Source of the DNA: Modestobacter roseus
Lineage (GTDB): Bacteria > Actinomycetota > Actinomycetes > Mycobacteriales > Geodermatophilaceae
Reading direction: 5' to 3'
Assembly (NCBI RefSeq): GCF_007994135.1
Contig: NZ_VLKF01000001.1
Span: forward strand, 1,364,001-1,428,000
Length of the DNA stretch: 64,000 bases
Shown: positions 51,022 through 62,733 of the stretch, piece after piece
Layout: each line of letters begins with the position of its first letter
Numbering within the stretch: position 1 is the first letter of the stretch
Program-made: the position numbers and the translations under genes
Notes under the pieces: model-generated
The model's input: only the letters and a program-made list of their open reading frames with translations
The model's database searches: none
What the model was told of the DNA's origin: nothing

Positions 51022-51771
51022 TCAGCGCCAGCGTCGGAAGCCGCCCTCGGCGTCGATGGTCTGCCCGGTCACCGAGGTGGCGTCCGGGCCGGTGAGCCAG
51101 GAGACGACGGCGGCCGCCTCCTCCGGGGTGTTCCAGCGGCCGCGGGGCATGGCCCGGGCGACCGCGTCGGCCAGCTCGGGACCGGCCCACCCGGTGTCGG
51201 TGGGCCCGGGGTTCACGCAGGTGACGGTGATCCCGGCGTCGGCGAGCTCGTCGGCCAGCGACAGCGTCATCTGCTGGACCGCCCCCTTGCTCACCGCGTA
51301 GGGCAGTTCGTCGGCCATCGGGCCGCGGTGCTGGCCGGAGGTGAACAGCACCACCGAGCCGGGCCCGGCCACGGGCTCGTACTGCGCGGCGAACGCCTGG
51401 ACCAGCAGCAGGGTGGCGCGGGTGTTCACCGCGAAGGAGAGGTCGAGCTCGGCGGCGGTGACGTCGGCCAGCCGGCCCCGGGCGCTGCGGGCGTGGTTGG
51501 CCACGAGGGTGGTGAGCGGCCCGACCGCCTCGCGGGCCGCGGCGACCAGCCGGGCCGGCGCCGCCGGGTCGGCGAGGTCCGCGGGGACGTGCGGCGGGTC
51601 GCCCAGCTCGGCCAGGACGGCAGCCAGGTCGTCGGCGCCCCACGGCTGCCCGGCGTCGTGCGGTGCCCACGAGGAGACGACGACCCGGTCGCCCCGGTCG
51701 AGGAACCGCCGGGCGAGGGCGAAGCCGATGCCGGCGCGACGGCTGACCCCGGTGACGAGTGCGGTGGACAT
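51022..51771 (-). CDS. Short-chain dehydrogenase/reductase
   Basis: 249-aa classical SDR. Cofactor loop VTGVSRRAGIGFALARR (an enlarged TGxxxGIG), NHA in ANHARSARG, catalytic Ser in VLFTSGQHRG and YAVSK. VNPGPTDTGW follows. Substrate unknown. ATG 51771 chosen at the start of the fold; the frame upstream overlaps the pafA 3' end and is not domain-like. Confidence 0.9.
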   Translation of the reverse strand: MSTALVTGVSRRAGIGFALARRFLDRGDRVVVSSWAPHDAGQPWGADDLAAVLAELGDPPHVPADLADPAAPARLVAAAREAVGPLTTLVANHARSARGRLADVTAAELDLSFAVNTRATLLLVQAFAAQYEPVAGPGSVVLFTSGQHRGPMADELPYAVSKGAVQQMTLSLADELADAGITVTCVNPGPTDTGWAGPELADAVARAMPRGRWNTPEEAAAVVSWLTGPDATSVTGQTIDAEGGFRRWR

Positions 51772-51821
51772 CCGCGCAGTCTGCGGTCCGGTCGGCCCGC
51801 CGTCGACGGGTTTCCCGGATC

Positions 51822-53180
51822 TCACATGCTGGAGATGAGCTTCTCCACGCGTTCGTCGACGGACTTGAACGGGTCCTTGCACAGCACGGTGCGCTGCGCC
51901 TGGTCGTTGAGCTTGAGGTGCACCCAGTCGACGGTGAAGTCGCGGCGCTTCTCCTGCGCCCGCCGGATGAACTCACCGCGCAGCTTGGCGCGGGTGGTCT
52001 GCGGCGGCACGTTCTTGGCCTCGAAGATCAGCGGGTCGTGCGCCACCCGCTCGACCTGGCCGGCCCTCTCCAGCAGGTAGTACAGACCGCGGCCGCGCCG
52101 GATGTCGTGGTAGGCGAGGTCGAGCTGGGACACCCGCGGGCTGGACAGCGGCAGGTCGTGCTTGGCCCGGTAGCGCTCGATGAGCCGGTACTTGCTGGCC
52201 CAGTCGATCTCCCGGTCGATGAGGCCGAGGTCGCCGGTGTCGACCGCCTTGAGGGTGCGCCCCCACAGCTCCAGCATCTGCCGGTGCACGGGGCCGAGGC
52301 CCTCCCGGTCGACGAACTCCGCGGCCCGGTCGTGGTACTCGGTCTGGATCTCCAGCGCCGACATCTCGCGGCCGTTGGCCAGCCGGACCTTGCGCCGTCC
52401 GGTCATGTCGTGGCTGATCTCGCGGATGGCCCGGATCGGGTTCTCCAGGGTCATGTCCCGAACGACGACGCCCTGCTCGATCATCTTCAGCACCAGGTCG
52501 GTGATGGCGACCTTGAGCAGCGTCGTGGTCTCGTTCATGTTCGAGTCGCCGACGATGACGTGCAGCCGGCGGTACTTCTCGGCGTCGGCGTGCGGCTCGT
52601 CGCGGGTGTTGATGATCGGCCGGGAGCGGGTGGTGGCGCTGGAGACGCCTTCCCAGATGTGCTCGGCGCGCTGGCTCACGCAGTAGACGGCGCCGCGCGG
52701 GGTGTGCAGCACCTTGCCCGCACCGACCACCATCTGCCGGCTGACCAGGAACGGGATGAGGACGTCGGCGAGCCGGCCGAACTCGCCCTGCCGGCCGACC
52801 AGGTAGTTCTCGTGGCAGCCGTAGCTGTTGCCCGCGGAGTCGGTGTTGTTCTTGAACAGGTAGATGTCGCCGGTGACGCCCTCTTCCTTGAGGCGCTGCT
52901 CGGCGTCGACCATCAGCCCTTCGAGGATCCGCTCGCCGGCCTTGTCGTGGACGACGAGCTCGGTGAGGTCGTCGCACTCGGCGGTGGCGTACTCGGGGTG
53001 GCTGCCCACGTCCAGGTAGAGCCGGGACCCGTTGCGCAGGAAGACGTTGGAGCTGCGCCCCCAGGAGACCACCCGGCGGAACAGGTACCGGGCGACCTCG
53101 TCCGGGGAGAGGCGGCGCTGCCCCCGGAAGGTGCAGGTGACGCCGTACTCGGTCTCGATGCCGAAGATCCGTCGTTCCAC
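51822..53180 (-). CDS. pafA: Pup-protein ligase PafA
   Basis: 452-aa glutamine-synthetase-fold ligase that joins the C-terminal Glu of Pup to substrate lysines. [14 protein letters not shown] supplies the first metal/ATP Glu, [20 protein letters not shown] the catalytic Asp region, [20 protein letters not shown] and [20 protein letters not shown] the family blocks. Full length. GTG 53180 lies 7 nt after TAGGCT, so it has its own leaderless promoter, separate from prcBA. Confidence 0.97.
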   Translation of the reverse strand: MERRIFGIETEYGVTCTFRGQRRLSPDEVARYLFRRVVSWGRSSNVFLRNGSRLYLDVGSHPEYATAECDDLTELVVHDKAGERILEGLMVDAEQRLKEEGVTGDIYLFKNNTDSAGNSYGCHENYLVGRQGEFGRLADVLIPFLVSRQMVVGAGKVLHTPRGAVYCVSQRAEHIWEGVSSATTRSRPIINTRDEPHADAEKYRRLHVIVGDSNMNETTTLLKVAITDLVLKMIEQGVVVRDMTLENPIRAIREISHDMTGRRKVRLANGREMSALEIQTEYHDRAAEFVDREGLGPVHRQMLELWGRTLKAVDTGDLGLIDREIDWASKYRLIERYRAKHDLPLSSPRVSQLDLAYHDIRRGRGLYYLLERAGQVERVAHDPLIFEAKNVPPQTTRAKLRGEFIRRAQEKRRDFTVDWVHLKLNDQAQRTVLCKDPFKSVDERVEKLISSM

Positions 53181-53187
53181 CTCACCG

Positions 53188-53193
53188 AGCCTA
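53188..53193 (-). promoter_or_regulatory. -10 element TAGGCT for pafA
   Basis: TAGGCT (minus), 7 nt, GTG 53180. Confidence 0.5.
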
Positions 53194-53239
53194 TGCCGCC
53201 GCGGCGCGCTCGGCTCGTGTGCCGAGCGCGCCGCGCCGC

Positions 53240-54172
53240 TCACTGCCCGGTCGTGTCGCCGGAGGCCTCGTCCGGCGCGGGCCCGTCGGTGCCGCCGCCG
53301 ACACCGTCGGTGGTCGCCGGCTGGGCCGACGCCTGCTCGGTGCCGCCGGCCGTGTCGACCGCCGCCGGGTCGCCGAGGCCCGCCGGGGTGCCCGGCGCCG
53401 GGGCGCTGGGCGCGTGCACGTGGCCGGCTGCCTCCGCAGGCGCGGCCGGCTCGGGTGCCGGCTCGTTGCTCAGCAGCGCCCGCAGCGCGGCGCCGGTCAC
53501 CCGGCGGAACGTCCGCTTGGGGCGGCGGCGGTCGAGCACGGCCACCTCCAGCTGCTCGGCGGGCAGCTGGTCGTGGCCCCCGCCGTTGGCGCTGGTGGCC
53601 GGGCTGACCGCGGACAGCGCCTGGACGCCGACCCGCAGGGCCTCGGCCAGCCCCAGGCCGGCGGTGAAGTGCTGGCGGAGGTTGGCGGTGACCGCCTCGG
53701 CCTGGCCGCCCATCACCACGAAGTCGGGTTCGTCGACGACCGAGCCGTCGAAGGTGAGCCGGTACAGCTGGTCGCTGTCGGCGGTGTCGCCGACCTCGGC
53801 GACGCAGAGCTCCACCTCGTAGGGCTTCATCTGCTCGGTGAAGATCGCCCCGAGGGTCTGCGCGTACGCGTTGGCGACGATCCGGCCGGTGACGTCGCGC
53901 CGGTTGTAGGAGTAGCCGCGCACGTCGGCCAGCCGGACGCCGGCGACCCGCAGGCTCTCGAACTCCGAGTACCGGCCGACCGCGGCGAACCCGATCCGGT
54001 CGTAGATCTCGCCCACCTTGTGCAGCGTGGAGCTGGGGTTCTCGGCGATGAACAGCACGCCGTCGTCGTAGGTGAGGACGGCGACGCTGCGGCCGCGGGA
54101 GATGCCCTTGCGGGCGTACTCCGAGCGGTCGCGCATGACCTGCTCGGCGGAGGCGTAGTACGGCATCGTCAT
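53240..54172 (-). CDS. prcA: 20S proteasome alpha subunit
   Basis: 310-aa structural subunit of the 20S gate ring. [28 protein letters not shown] is the alpha-specific N-terminal helix (cited in two parts), then [19 protein letters not shown]. Residues after about 230 form a long Ala/Pro/Gly/Thr-rich tail (ending [15 protein letters not shown]), some 70 residues beyond the core and probably disordered. Starts 3 bp after prcB. Confidence 0.97.
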   Translation of the reverse strand: MTMPYYASAEQVMRDRSEYARKGISRGRSVAVLTYDDGVLFIAENPSSTLHKVGEIYDRIGFAAVGRYSEFESLRVAGVRLADVRGYSYNRRDVTGRIVANAYAQTLGAIFTEQMKPYEVELCVAEVGDTADSDQLYRLTFDGSVVDEPDFVVMGGQAEAVTANLRQHFTAGLGLAEALRVGVQALSAVSPATSANGGGHDQLPAEQLEVAVLDRRRPKRTFRRVTGAALRALLSNEPAPEPAAPAEAAGHVHAPSAPAPGTPAGLGDPAAVDTAGGTEQASAQPATTDGVGGGTDGPAPDEASGDTTGQ

Positions 54173-54175
54173 GGG

Positions 54176-55018
54176 TCAGCCCTGCCCGTCCGTGGCCGAG
54201 CGCTCCGCGACGAGAGCGGAGGCGACGCTGGAGACCTCGTCGTCGGTGAGCCGGACCGCACCCTCGGCGTCGACCCGGTAGACGATCGGGAACAGCTTGC
54301 GGACCATGTCCGGGCCGCCGGTTGCGGAGTCGTCGTCGGCGGCGTCGTAGAGCGCCTCGACGACGGTGCGGGTGGCGGCCTCGGCCGACAGGCCTGGGCG
54401 CCAGGTCTTCTTCAGGGAGCTGCGGGCGAACAGCGAGCCGGAGCCCACGGCCGTGTAGCCGTTCTCCTCGTAGTTGCCGCCGGTGACGTCGTAGCTGAAG
54501 ATCCGGCCCGGGCTCGCGCCCTCGGCGGCGTCGAGGTCGTAGCCGGCGAACAGCGGGACGACGGCGAGGCCCTGGAGCGCGGCGCCGAGGTTGCCGCGGA
54601 TCATCGCGGCCAGCCGGTTCGCCTTGCCGTCGAGGGACATCGTGACGCCCTCGATCTTCTCGTAGTGCTCCAGCTCCACCTGGTAGAGCCGGACCATCTC
54701 GATCGCGATCCCGGCGGCGCCGGCGATGCCGATCACCGACCAGGAGTCGGCCGGGTAGACCTTCTCGATGTCGCGGCTGGAGATGAGGTTGCCCATGGTG
54801 GCCCGGCGGTCGCCGCCCATCAGCACGCCGCCGTCGAAGGTGGCCGCCACGATGGTCGTGCCGTGCGGTGCGAGGTCACCCACCGGCGTGCTGGGGAGCG
54901 TGCGCCGGCCGGGCAGCAGGTCGGGCGCGGTGCTGCCGAGGAAGTCGGTGAAGGAGGACCCGACCCGGTCCAGGTACGCGGGTGGGAACCCGCTCCGACC
55001 GGTTGCGAACTCGCTCAC
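54176..55018 (-). CDS. prcB: 20S proteasome beta subunit (peptidase)
   Basis: 280-aa precursor. A 53-residue propeptide ends ...GDLAPHG, exposing catalytic Thr54 ([20 protein letters not shown]), with Asp and Arg in GGDRRAT and Lys in [26 protein letters not shown] is the usual later motif. The GTG start overlaps the upstream endonuclease stop (GTGA) and has AGGAGAGG 8 nt upstream. Confidence 0.97.
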   Translation of the reverse strand: MSEFATGRSGFPPAYLDRVGSSFTDFLGSTAPDLLPGRRTLPSTPVGDLAPHGTTIVAATFDGGVLMGGDRRATMGNLISSRDIEKVYPADSWSVIGIAGAAGIAIEMVRLYQVELEHYEKIEGVTMSLDGKANRLAAMIRGNLGAALQGLAVVPLFAGYDLDAAEGASPGRIFSYDVTGGNYEENGYTAVGSGSLFARSSLKKTWRPGLSAEAATRTVVEALYDAADDDSATGGPDMVRKLFPIVYRVDAEGAVRLTDDEVSSVASALVAERSATDGQG

Positions 55019-55755
55019 CCATCCGCCTCTCCTGCCGCCGTCCGGCGGCCGTCCGTGCTGGTCCGGCGCGTCTGCCGACCGGCGGTCGAGCCGCGCGGTG
55101 GACGCTGCGACGACCCTACCGGCGGGCTCTCGGGGCGGCTGAGCGCTCCGAGGGCACGTCCGTCCGCCGCCTGACCGGCCCGGTGGGCCTCGACGTACCG
55201 GGCGGCGGCGCGCAGCAGGGCCGGGTCGTCCCGGAACTGCCCCAGGCCGCCGTTGCAGTTGAAGCAGAGCAGGTCGCGGACGGCGCCGGTCGCGTGGTCG
55301 TGATCGACGTGCGCCGCCGGTGCCATCCGGCAGAGCCCGCACAGGCCGCCCTGGTCGGCCAGCATCACGTCAGCCACCTCGGCCGTGATCCCGTACCGCC
55401 TCTTCAAATGATAAGTCCGCGAACCGCCAACCCTCTCCTTCGAAGGCTTGCCGCGGATGTTGTGGCACGGTTTGCAGTAGGTGTAGCGCGCCTGGCCCCG
55501 GCGCGTGAGTGGAAACTCCTCCACCGGCTTCACGGTGCTGCAGTCAGGACACCACTTGTGACCATCGGGAACGAACACTTGCCTCGGATGTCGGCGCTGT
55601 GGGGCACCCCTGCGTGCGTCCTTGGACGCGAGCAAGCGACGGCGCGCGTGGAGCTTGCAGTAGAAGCTGAGGCCATCCACGCGGCGGCGGTCGGAACTGA
55701 ACTCCGTGACCGGCCTCAACTCACCACAGTCTCTGCAGTACTTGTGAGAATTCAT
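55015..55755 (-). CDS. Endonuclease VII/HNH-type zinc nuclease in the proteasome operon
   Basis: 246 aa. Three zinc pairs in the N-terminal half ([29 protein letters not shown]) precede the T4 endonuclease VII-like core: [28 protein letters not shown] with DHDH catalytic His/Asp and final CxxC and Asn. The C-terminal 60 residues are Arg/Ser-rich and unstructured. Between pup and prcB, coupled to prcB by GTGA. Base composition of residues 1-120 is lower in GC than neighbours. Function in Pup biology unknown. Confidence 0.88.
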   Translation of the reverse strand: MNSHKYCRDCGELRPVTEFSSDRRRVDGLSFYCKLHARRRLLASKDARRGAPQRRHPRQVFVPDGHKWCPDCSTVKPVEEFPLTRRGQARYTYCKPCHNIRGKPSKERVGGSRTYHLKRRYGITAEVADVMLADQGGLCGLCRMAPAAHVDHDHATGAVRDLLCFNCNGGLGQFRDDPALLRAAARYVEAHRAGQAADGRALGALSRPESPPVGSSQRPPRGSTAGRQTRRTSTDGRRTAAGEADG

Positions 55756-55778
55756 CTACGCCATTCCTCAGAATGGCC

Positions 55779-55988
55779 CTATTGGCCCCCTTTTTGTACA
55801 TATGCCCTAACGAATTCCTCTGCATTTTCTTCCAGCACGCCGTCGATCTCGTCGAGAAGAGAATCGACGTCGTCGGTCACTTCCTTGGTGCGCTCGCTCG
55901 CCTCGGTGTCGACCGAGGCCTCGACCTCGTCGGTCTCCTCACGCGAACGCGTGGACCGCTGCTGCCCGCCGGTGTCCCTGGTGGCCAT
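55779..55988 (-). CDS. pup: Prokaryotic ubiquitin-like protein Pup
   Basis: 69-aa intrinsically disordered tag. The C-terminal half (EVTDDVDSLLDEIDGVLEEN, AEEFVRAYVQKGGQ) is the Arc-binding helix; it ends Gly-Gly-Gln, so Dop must deamidate Gln to Glu before ligation by PafA. GGAGGG precedes the ATG. The last 15 codons use AT-ending codons (GAA, TTC, GCA, TAT, GTA, CAA, AAA) unlike surrounding genes. 23 bp upstream of the endonuclease start. Confidence 0.98.
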   Translation of the reverse strand: MATRDTGGQQRSTRSREETDEVEASVDTEASERTKEVTDDVDSLLDEIDGVLEENAEEFVRAYVQKGGQ

Positions 55989-56148
55989 GTCACCCTCCCT
56001 GAGCTGGTGTGGTGCGCTGCCGCAGAAGCTACCCGCGGCGTGTGACAGTTCGCCGCCGTCGCTACGCCGGACCGAGCGCGTCCGGGTCGGTGCTCGTCCG
56101 TGAACGTGGCGGTCTTGCGCGGCTGACCCACCTGACCGTGTGGTCGAG

Positions 56149-56166
56149 TAGTTGGGGATAACGGTC
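56149..56166 (+). repeat. 18-bp intergenic repeat TAGTTGGGGATAACGGTC, copy 3
   Basis: Identical to the minus-strand copy at 14850-14867. It lies in the 227-bp gap between dop and pup, on the strand opposite to both genes. Confidence 0.75.
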
Positions 56167-56186
56167 GTAACGGTGCGAGGGGTCAG

Positions 56187-56204
56187 GGCTCGGCGGGCCG
56201 AGCC
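56187..56204. terminator. Possible terminator hairpin after dop
   Basis: GGCTCGGC / GCCGAGCC 8-bp stem with a 2-nt loop, starting 12 nt past the dop stop on the minus strand. Confidence 0.5.
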
Positions 56205-56215
56205 GGTCGGCGGGG

Positions 56216-57739
56216 TCAGCCGCCGGTGATGGTGTCCACGAGCTCCGCGGCGGTCGAGGTCGACTCGAACAGCGCGCCCACGTGCTCGCGGGTGCCCCGC
56301 AGCGGCTCCATGGTGGGGATCCGCACGAGGTTGTCCCGGCCCACGTCGAAGACGACCGAGTCCCAGGACGCGGCCGACACCTGGCCCGGGTAGCGGCGCA
56401 GGCACTCGCCGCGGAAGTACGCCCGGGTGTCCTCCGGCGGGGTCGTCATCGCCCGGGTGACCTCCTCGTCGGTCACCAGCCGCTGCATCGAGCCCCGGGC
56501 CACCAGCCGGTGGTACAGCCCCTTGTCCGGCCGCACGTCGGAGTACTGCAGGTCGACCAGCTTCAGCCGCGCGTCACCCCAGGCCAGGCCGTCGCGCTGG
56601 CGGTACCCCTCCAGCAGCCGCAGCTTGGCCGGCCAGTCCAGCTGGTCGGCCAGCCGCATCGGGTCCGCCTCCAGGTCGTCGAGCACCGCCGCCCAGCGGC
56701 GCAGCACGTCGGCGGTCTGGGCGTCGTCCGCGCCCTGCGCCCCTCCACCGCCCTGCGCGGCCACGTAGCGCTCCGCCATCGCCAGGTACTCGCGCTGCAC
56801 CTCGATCGCGGTGAGCCGCCGGCCGTCGCGCATCCGCACCCGGTGGGTCAGCGACGGGTCGTGGCTGATCGCCTGCAGCGCCTCGACCGGCTCGTCGATG
56901 GTCAGGTCACGGTCCAGGGCGCGCGCCTCGATCATCGCGAGCACCAGCGCCGCCGTCCCGACCTTGAGGTAGGTGGACAGCTCGGCGAGGTTGGCATCGC
57001 CGATGATCACGTGCAGCCGGCGGTACTCGTCGGGGTTGGCGTGCGGCTCGTCGCGGGTGTTGATGATCGGCCGCTTGAGCGTGGTCTCCAGGCCGACCTC
57101 GACCTCGAAGAAGTCCGCCCGCTGGGACAGCTGGAAGCCGTCGGTGCGCCCCTCGGTGCCGATGCCGACCCGGCCGGCGCCGGCGAACACCTGGCGGGTG
57201 ACGAAGAACGGGATGAGGCCCTTGATGATGTCGATGAACGGCGTCCGGCGGTCCATCAGGTAGTTCTCGTGCGCGCCGTAGGAGGCGCCCTTGCCGTCGG
57301 TGTTGTTCTTGTACAGCTGGATGGGCTGGGTGCCGGGCACCCGCGCGGCCCGGCGGGCCGCCTCGGCCATGATCCGCTCCCCCGCCTTGTCCCAGAGGAC
57401 GACGTCACGCGGGTTGGTCACCTCGGGCGTGGAGTACTCGGGGTGGGCGTGGTCGACGTAGAGCCGGGCTCCGTTGGTGAGGATGACGTTGGCCATCCCG
57501 GAGTCCTCGTCGGGGTCGTTGTGGTCCAGTGCGGTCGCCGGCGAGAGGTCGAACCCGCGGGCGTCGCGCAGCGGCGACTCCTCCTCGAAGTCCCAGCGCG
57601 GCCGCCTCGGCGTCGGGGCCTCGGCGACCGCCCACGCGTTGACCACCTGGCTGGACAGCGTGGTCGGGTTCGCCCCCGGCTGCCCGGGCACCGAGATGCC
57701 GTACTCCAGCTCGGTCCCCATGACCCGTCGCACGCTCAT
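56216..57739 (-). CDS. dop: Pup deamidase/depupylase Dop
   Basis: 507-aa paralogue of PafA that converts Pup-Gln to Pup-Glu and removes Pup from proteins. [20 protein letters not shown] has the catalytic region, [37 protein letters not shown] and [20 protein letters not shown] are shared blocks; the Dop-loop follows residue 40 ([20 protein letters not shown]). ATG 57739 lies 7 nt after TAACCT. Confidence 0.97.
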   Translation of the reverse strand: MSVRRVMGTELEYGISVPGQPGANPTTLSSQVVNAWAVAEAPTPRRPRWDFEEESPLRDARGFDLSPATALDHNDPDEDSGMANVILTNGARLYVDHAHPEYSTPEVTNPRDVVLWDKAGERIMAEAARRAARVPGTQPIQLYKNNTDGKGASYGAHENYLMDRRTPFIDIIKGLIPFFVTRQVFAGAGRVGIGTEGRTDGFQLSQRADFFEVEVGLETTLKRPIINTRDEPHANPDEYRRLHVIIGDANLAELSTYLKVGTAALVLAMIEARALDRDLTIDEPVEALQAISHDPSLTHRVRMRDGRRLTAIEVQREYLAMAERYVAAQGGGGAQGADDAQTADVLRRWAAVLDDLEADPMRLADQLDWPAKLRLLEGYRQRDGLAWGDARLKLVDLQYSDVRPDKGLYHRLVARGSMQRLVTDEEVTRAMTTPPEDTRAYFRGECLRRYPGQVSAASWDSVVFDVGRDNLVRIPTMEPLRGTREHVGALFESTSTAAELVDTITGG

Positions 57740-57746
57740 GCGACTC

Positions 57747-57752
57747 AGGTTA
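57747..57752 (-). promoter_or_regulatory. -10 element TAACCT for dop
   Basis: TAACCT (minus), 7 nt, ATG 57739. Confidence 0.5.
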
Positions 57753-57762
57753 GGCGGGCCCT

Positions 57763-57800
57763 GCCGTCCTCCCGCACCGACGCCGGTGCAGGAGGACGGC
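57763..57800. terminator. Terminator after the proteasome ATPase gene
   Basis: A 10-bp stem GCCGTCCTCC/GGAGGACGGC continues, past one C-A mismatch, into GCACCG/CGGTGC with loop ACGC. It lies between the arc stop (57808) and the dop promoter. Confidence 0.75.
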
Positions 57801-57807
57801 GGCCTGG

Positions 57808-59586
57808 TCAGAGGTACTGGCCGGTGTTGGTCGCGGTGTCGATCGCGCGGCCGCTCTCGGCGCCCTTGCCGGAGATCAGCGTGCGGATGTAGACGATCCG
57901 CTCGCCCTTCTTGCCCGAGATCCGTGCCCAGTCGTCGGGGTTGGTCGTGTTCGGGAGGTCCTCGTTCTCCTTGAACTCGTCGACGCAGGCGGCCATCAGG
58001 TGACCGACCCGCAGGCCCCCGGTGCCGGTCTCCAGGCGGTCCTTGATCGCCATCTTCTTCGCCCGGTCGACGATGTTCTGCAGCATCGCCCCGGAGTTGA
58101 AGTCCTTGAAGTACAGGACCTCCTTGTCACCGTTGGCGTAGGTGACCTCCAGGAAGCGGTTGTCCTCGGTCTCGGAGTACATCCGCTCGACGGTGGACTG
58201 GATCATCCCGGCGATGGTCGCCTCGCGGCTGCCGCCGTGCTCGGCCAGGTCGTCGGTGTGGATCGGCAGCGTCGTCGTCAGGTACTTGCTGAAGATGTCC
58301 CGGGCGGCCTCGGCGTCCGGCCGCTCGATCTTGATCTTCACGTCGAGCCGGCCGGGTCGCAGGATCGCCGGGTCGATCATGTCCTCGCGGTTGGAGGCAC
58401 CGATGACGATGACGTTCTCCAGGCCCTCGACGCCGTCGATCTCGCTGAGCAGCTGCGGCACGATCGTCGACTCGACGTCGGAGGAGACGCCCGACCCGCG
58501 GGTGCGGAAGATCGAGTCCATCTCGTCGAAGAACACGATCACCGGCGTGCCCTCGCTGGCCTTCTCCCGGGCGCGCTGGAACACCAGCCGGATGTGCCGC
58601 TCGGTCTCCCCGACGTACTTGTTCAGCAGCTCGGGGCCCTTGATGTTCAGGAAGAAGGACCGGCCCTGGCTGCGGTCGGCGTCGCCCCGCACCTCGGCGA
58701 CCTTCTTGGCCAGGGAGTTGGCCACCGCCTTGGCGATCAGCGTCTTCCCGCAGCCGGGCGGGCCGTACAGCAGGATGCCCTTGGGCGGGCGCAGCTCGTA
58801 CTCGCGGAACAGGTCGGCGTGCAGGAACGGCAGCTCGACGGCGTCCCGGATCTGCTCGATCTGCCGGCTCAGCCCACCGATGTCGGTGTAGTCGATGTCG
58901 GGGACCTCTTCGAGGATGAGCTCCTCGACCTCGCTCTTGGGGATCCGCTCGTAGACGTAGCCGGAGCGGTTCTCCAGCAGCAGCGAGTCGCCGCTGCGCA
59001 GCGGCTGACCCTCCAGCGAGTCGGCCAGGCGCACCACCCGCTCGTCGTCGGTGTGCCCGATGACCAGCGCCCGCCGCGGCTCGCCGGCCACCGGCTCGAG
59101 CAGCTCCTTGAGCGTCACGACGTCACCGGCGCGCTCGAACCCGCGTGCGGCGACGACGTTCATCGCCTCGTTGAGCATGACCTCCTGGCCGTGCAGCAGC
59201 TCGCCGACGACGACGTCCGGGGAGACCGACACCCGCAGCTTCCGGCCGCCGGTGAACACGTCGACCGTACCGTCGTCGAACCGCTCCAGGAACACGCCGT
59301 ACCCCGACGGCGGCTGCCCGAGGCGCTCGATCTCCTCCTTGAGCGTGACCAGCTGCTCGCGCGCCTCGCGCAGCGTGCCGGCCAGCTTGTCGTTGCGCTC
59401 GGAGAGGAAGGCCGCGCGGCCCTCCGCCTCGGCGAGCCGCTCCTCCAGCGCACGCACCTGGCGTGGGCTGTCGGTCACCTTCCGGCGCAGGAGGGAGATC
59501 TCCTCCTCGAGGTAGGAGATCTGGTTCACCAGGGAGGCGACGTCACGCTCACGCCGCGCTCGGAACTCGTCAGGACCAACGCCCAT
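57808..59586 (-). CDS. arc: Proteasome-associated AAA+ ATPase Arc (Mpa)
   Basis: 592-aa hexameric unfoldase. Residues 15-90 are the Pup-binding coiled coil ([19 protein letters not shown]), 95-205 the OB domains, Walker A GPPGCGKT at 275-282, Walker [11 protein letters not shown], second region [15 protein letters not shown]. The C-terminus GQYL has the penultimate Tyr that opens the 20S gate. GGAGGTG precedes the ATG. It carries Pup-tagged proteins into PrcAB. Confidence 0.98.
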   Translation of the reverse strand: MGVGPDEFRARRERDVASLVNQISYLEEEISLLRRKVTDSPRQVRALEERLAEAEGRAAFLSERNDKLAGTLREAREQLVTLKEEIERLGQPPSGYGVFLERFDDGTVDVFTGGRKLRVSVSPDVVVGELLHGQEVMLNEAMNVVAARGFERAGDVVTLKELLEPVAGEPRRALVIGHTDDERVVRLADSLEGQPLRSGDSLLLENRSGYVYERIPKSEVEELILEEVPDIDYTDIGGLSRQIEQIRDAVELPFLHADLFREYELRPPKGILLYGPPGCGKTLIAKAVANSLAKKVAEVRGDADRSQGRSFFLNIKGPELLNKYVGETERHIRLVFQRAREKASEGTPVIVFFDEMDSIFRTRGSGVSSDVESTIVPQLLSEIDGVEGLENVIVIGASNREDMIDPAILRPGRLDVKIKIERPDAEAARDIFSKYLTTTLPIHTDDLAEHGGSREATIAGMIQSTVERMYSETEDNRFLEVTYANGDKEVLYFKDFNSGAMLQNIVDRAKKMAIKDRLETGTGGLRVGHLMAACVDEFKENEDLPNTTNPDDWARISGKKGERIVYIRTLISGKGAESGRAIDTATNTGQYL

Positions 59587-59626
59587 CGCGCACCTCCGCA
59601 CACATCTGGGGGAGCCAGGACGCCAA

Positions 59627-59632
59627 TCTATA
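59627..59632 (-). promoter_or_regulatory. Possible -10 TATAGA upstream of arc
   Basis: On the minus strand TATAGATTGG lies about 40 nt before ATG 59586, giving a short leader with the RBS GGAGGTG. No good -35 identified. Confidence 0.4.
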
Positions 59633-59728
59633 CACGCGGGAGGTGACGGCGCCGCAGCCTCGCGACGGGCGCGCACGGTGGGCCGGGACGTCATCCTCCC
59701 GACACGGTCCGCGCCCGCGCCGGCGCCG

Positions 59729-61730
<2,002 letters not shown>

Positions 61731-61781
61731 GCCACCCGGCGACATCGCAGCGGCGACGCCTCGGCACCTCGGGCGCCTGCG

Positions 61782-62117
61782 TCACGTCCCGTCGGTCTGC
61801 GCCAGCAGTCGGCCCACAGCGGCCCGGAGCACCGGGAGGTCGTTCGTCACCGTGCTCGCCACGATCGCGTGGGTGGTGTCGAAGTAGCGGTGTGCCAGGT
61901 GATCGCGCATCCGGGCGATCTCGGACCAGGGCAGGTCCGGCTCGGTGGCCAGCAACCGTGGTGGCAGCGCCTTCACCGCCTCGCCGACCTCGATCAGCCG
62001 GACCCGGACGGCGTCGAAGACCAGCCCGTCGGCCAGGTCGCCCCGGCTCATGTGCCCCGAGATGGCATCGAGCGCCGCCAGGACGTCCAGCAGCCGCTGA
62101 CGGTCGTGCCGGCTCAC
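61782..62117 (-). CDS. hepT: HEPN-domain toxin (HepT-like, DUF86)
   Basis: 111-aa HEPN RNase. The catalytic RX4-6H motif with following Tyr is RDHLAHRYFD (residues about 70-79). It is coupled to the upstream MNT gene by an ATGA-type overlap. In type VII toxin-antitoxin systems the MNT partner adenylylates the Tyr next to this motif and silences the RNase. Confidence 0.88.
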   Translation of the reverse strand: MSRHDRQRLLDVLAALDAISGHMSRGDLADGLVFDAVRVRLIEVGEAVKALPPRLLATEPDLPWSEIARMRDHLAHRYFDTTHAIVASTVTNDLPVLRAAVGRLLAQTDGT

Positions 62118-62653
62118 AGCTCGACCAGGTCGGCGGCGATCGCTGACCGCACGCCGGCCTTCAACCCGCTGGCCGGGACGAGGTCGACCGGGACGCCAAG
62201 AAGCTCCTCCACGTCCGCACGCACCCGTCCGAGTTCGAAGAGACCAGCAGTAGGCGGGAGGTCGACGAGCAGGTCCACGTCACTGTCCGGGCCGTCCGTG
62301 CCCCGGGCGACGCTCCCGAAGACGCCGATCAGCCGGACCCCGCGGGCGGCGAGGGTCGCATGCACCTGCTCCCGGTGCTGCGAGACGCGACGGCCGAGCG
62401 GCCCGGCCAAGGGCTGCGGGGACGCAGGGCCGGTGACCTCGCGCGCAGCCGAGACCAGTGTCACGTCGATCAGGTGGCCACTGGCCGCGATCAGGTCGAC
62501 GAGCACGGGCAGGGAAGGCTGGCGCCGCCCGGACTCGTAGACGCTGATCACGCTCTGCGTCACCCCGGCTCGCTCGGCGATCTCGGCCTGGGTCAGGCCC
62601 GCCCGACGCCGGGCGTCCTTGAGCAGGTCACCGGCAGACGCGAGCAGGGGCAT
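62114..62653 (-). CDS. mntA: MNT-domain nucleotidyltransferase antitoxin fused to an XRE HTH
   Basis: 179 aa from ATG 62653. Residues 5-60 are a Cro/C1 HTH (LLKDARRRAGLTQAEIAERA, GVTQSVISVYESGRRQPSLP). The C-terminal half is a minimal nucleotidyltransferase with GSVARGTDGPDSDVDLLVDL (GSx10DxD). Antitoxin and DNA-binding autoregulator would thus be one polypeptide; stand-alone MntA normally lacks the HTH. A frame with TTG at 62662 exists but is unlikely. Confidence 0.88.
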   Translation of the reverse strand: MPLLASAGDLLKDARRRAGLTQAEIAERAGVTQSVISVYESGRRQPSLPVLVDLIAASGHLIDVTLVSAAREVTGPASPQPLAGPLGRRVSQHREQVHATLAARGVRLIGVFGSVARGTDGPDSDVDLLVDLPPTAGLFELGRVRADVEELLGVPVDLVPASGLKAGVRSAIAADLVEL

Positions 62654-62660
62654 GGTCGGC

Positions 62661-62680
62661 AATATAGCGGATCGTCAATA
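62661..62680 (-). promoter_or_regulatory. AT-rich promoter region of mntA-hepT
   Basis: On the minus strand TATTGACGATCCGCTATATT lies 7 nt before ATG 62653; TATATT is a plausible -10 for a leaderless mRNA, and the TTGACG may belong to an operator. It is much more AT-rich than its surroundings. Confidence 0.5.
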
Positions 62681-62733
62681 CCGCGGCGACGCACGGGAGG
62701 ACCACTCACTCGATCGCCTCGCACCGGCCCAGC

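Noticed and set aside
57808-59694. Longer N-terminal form of the proteasome ATPase
   Set aside because: The extra 36 codons are Arg/Ala-rich, lie over the promoter-like TATAGA, and the ATG at 59586 has a strong RBS and the conserved coiled-coil start.
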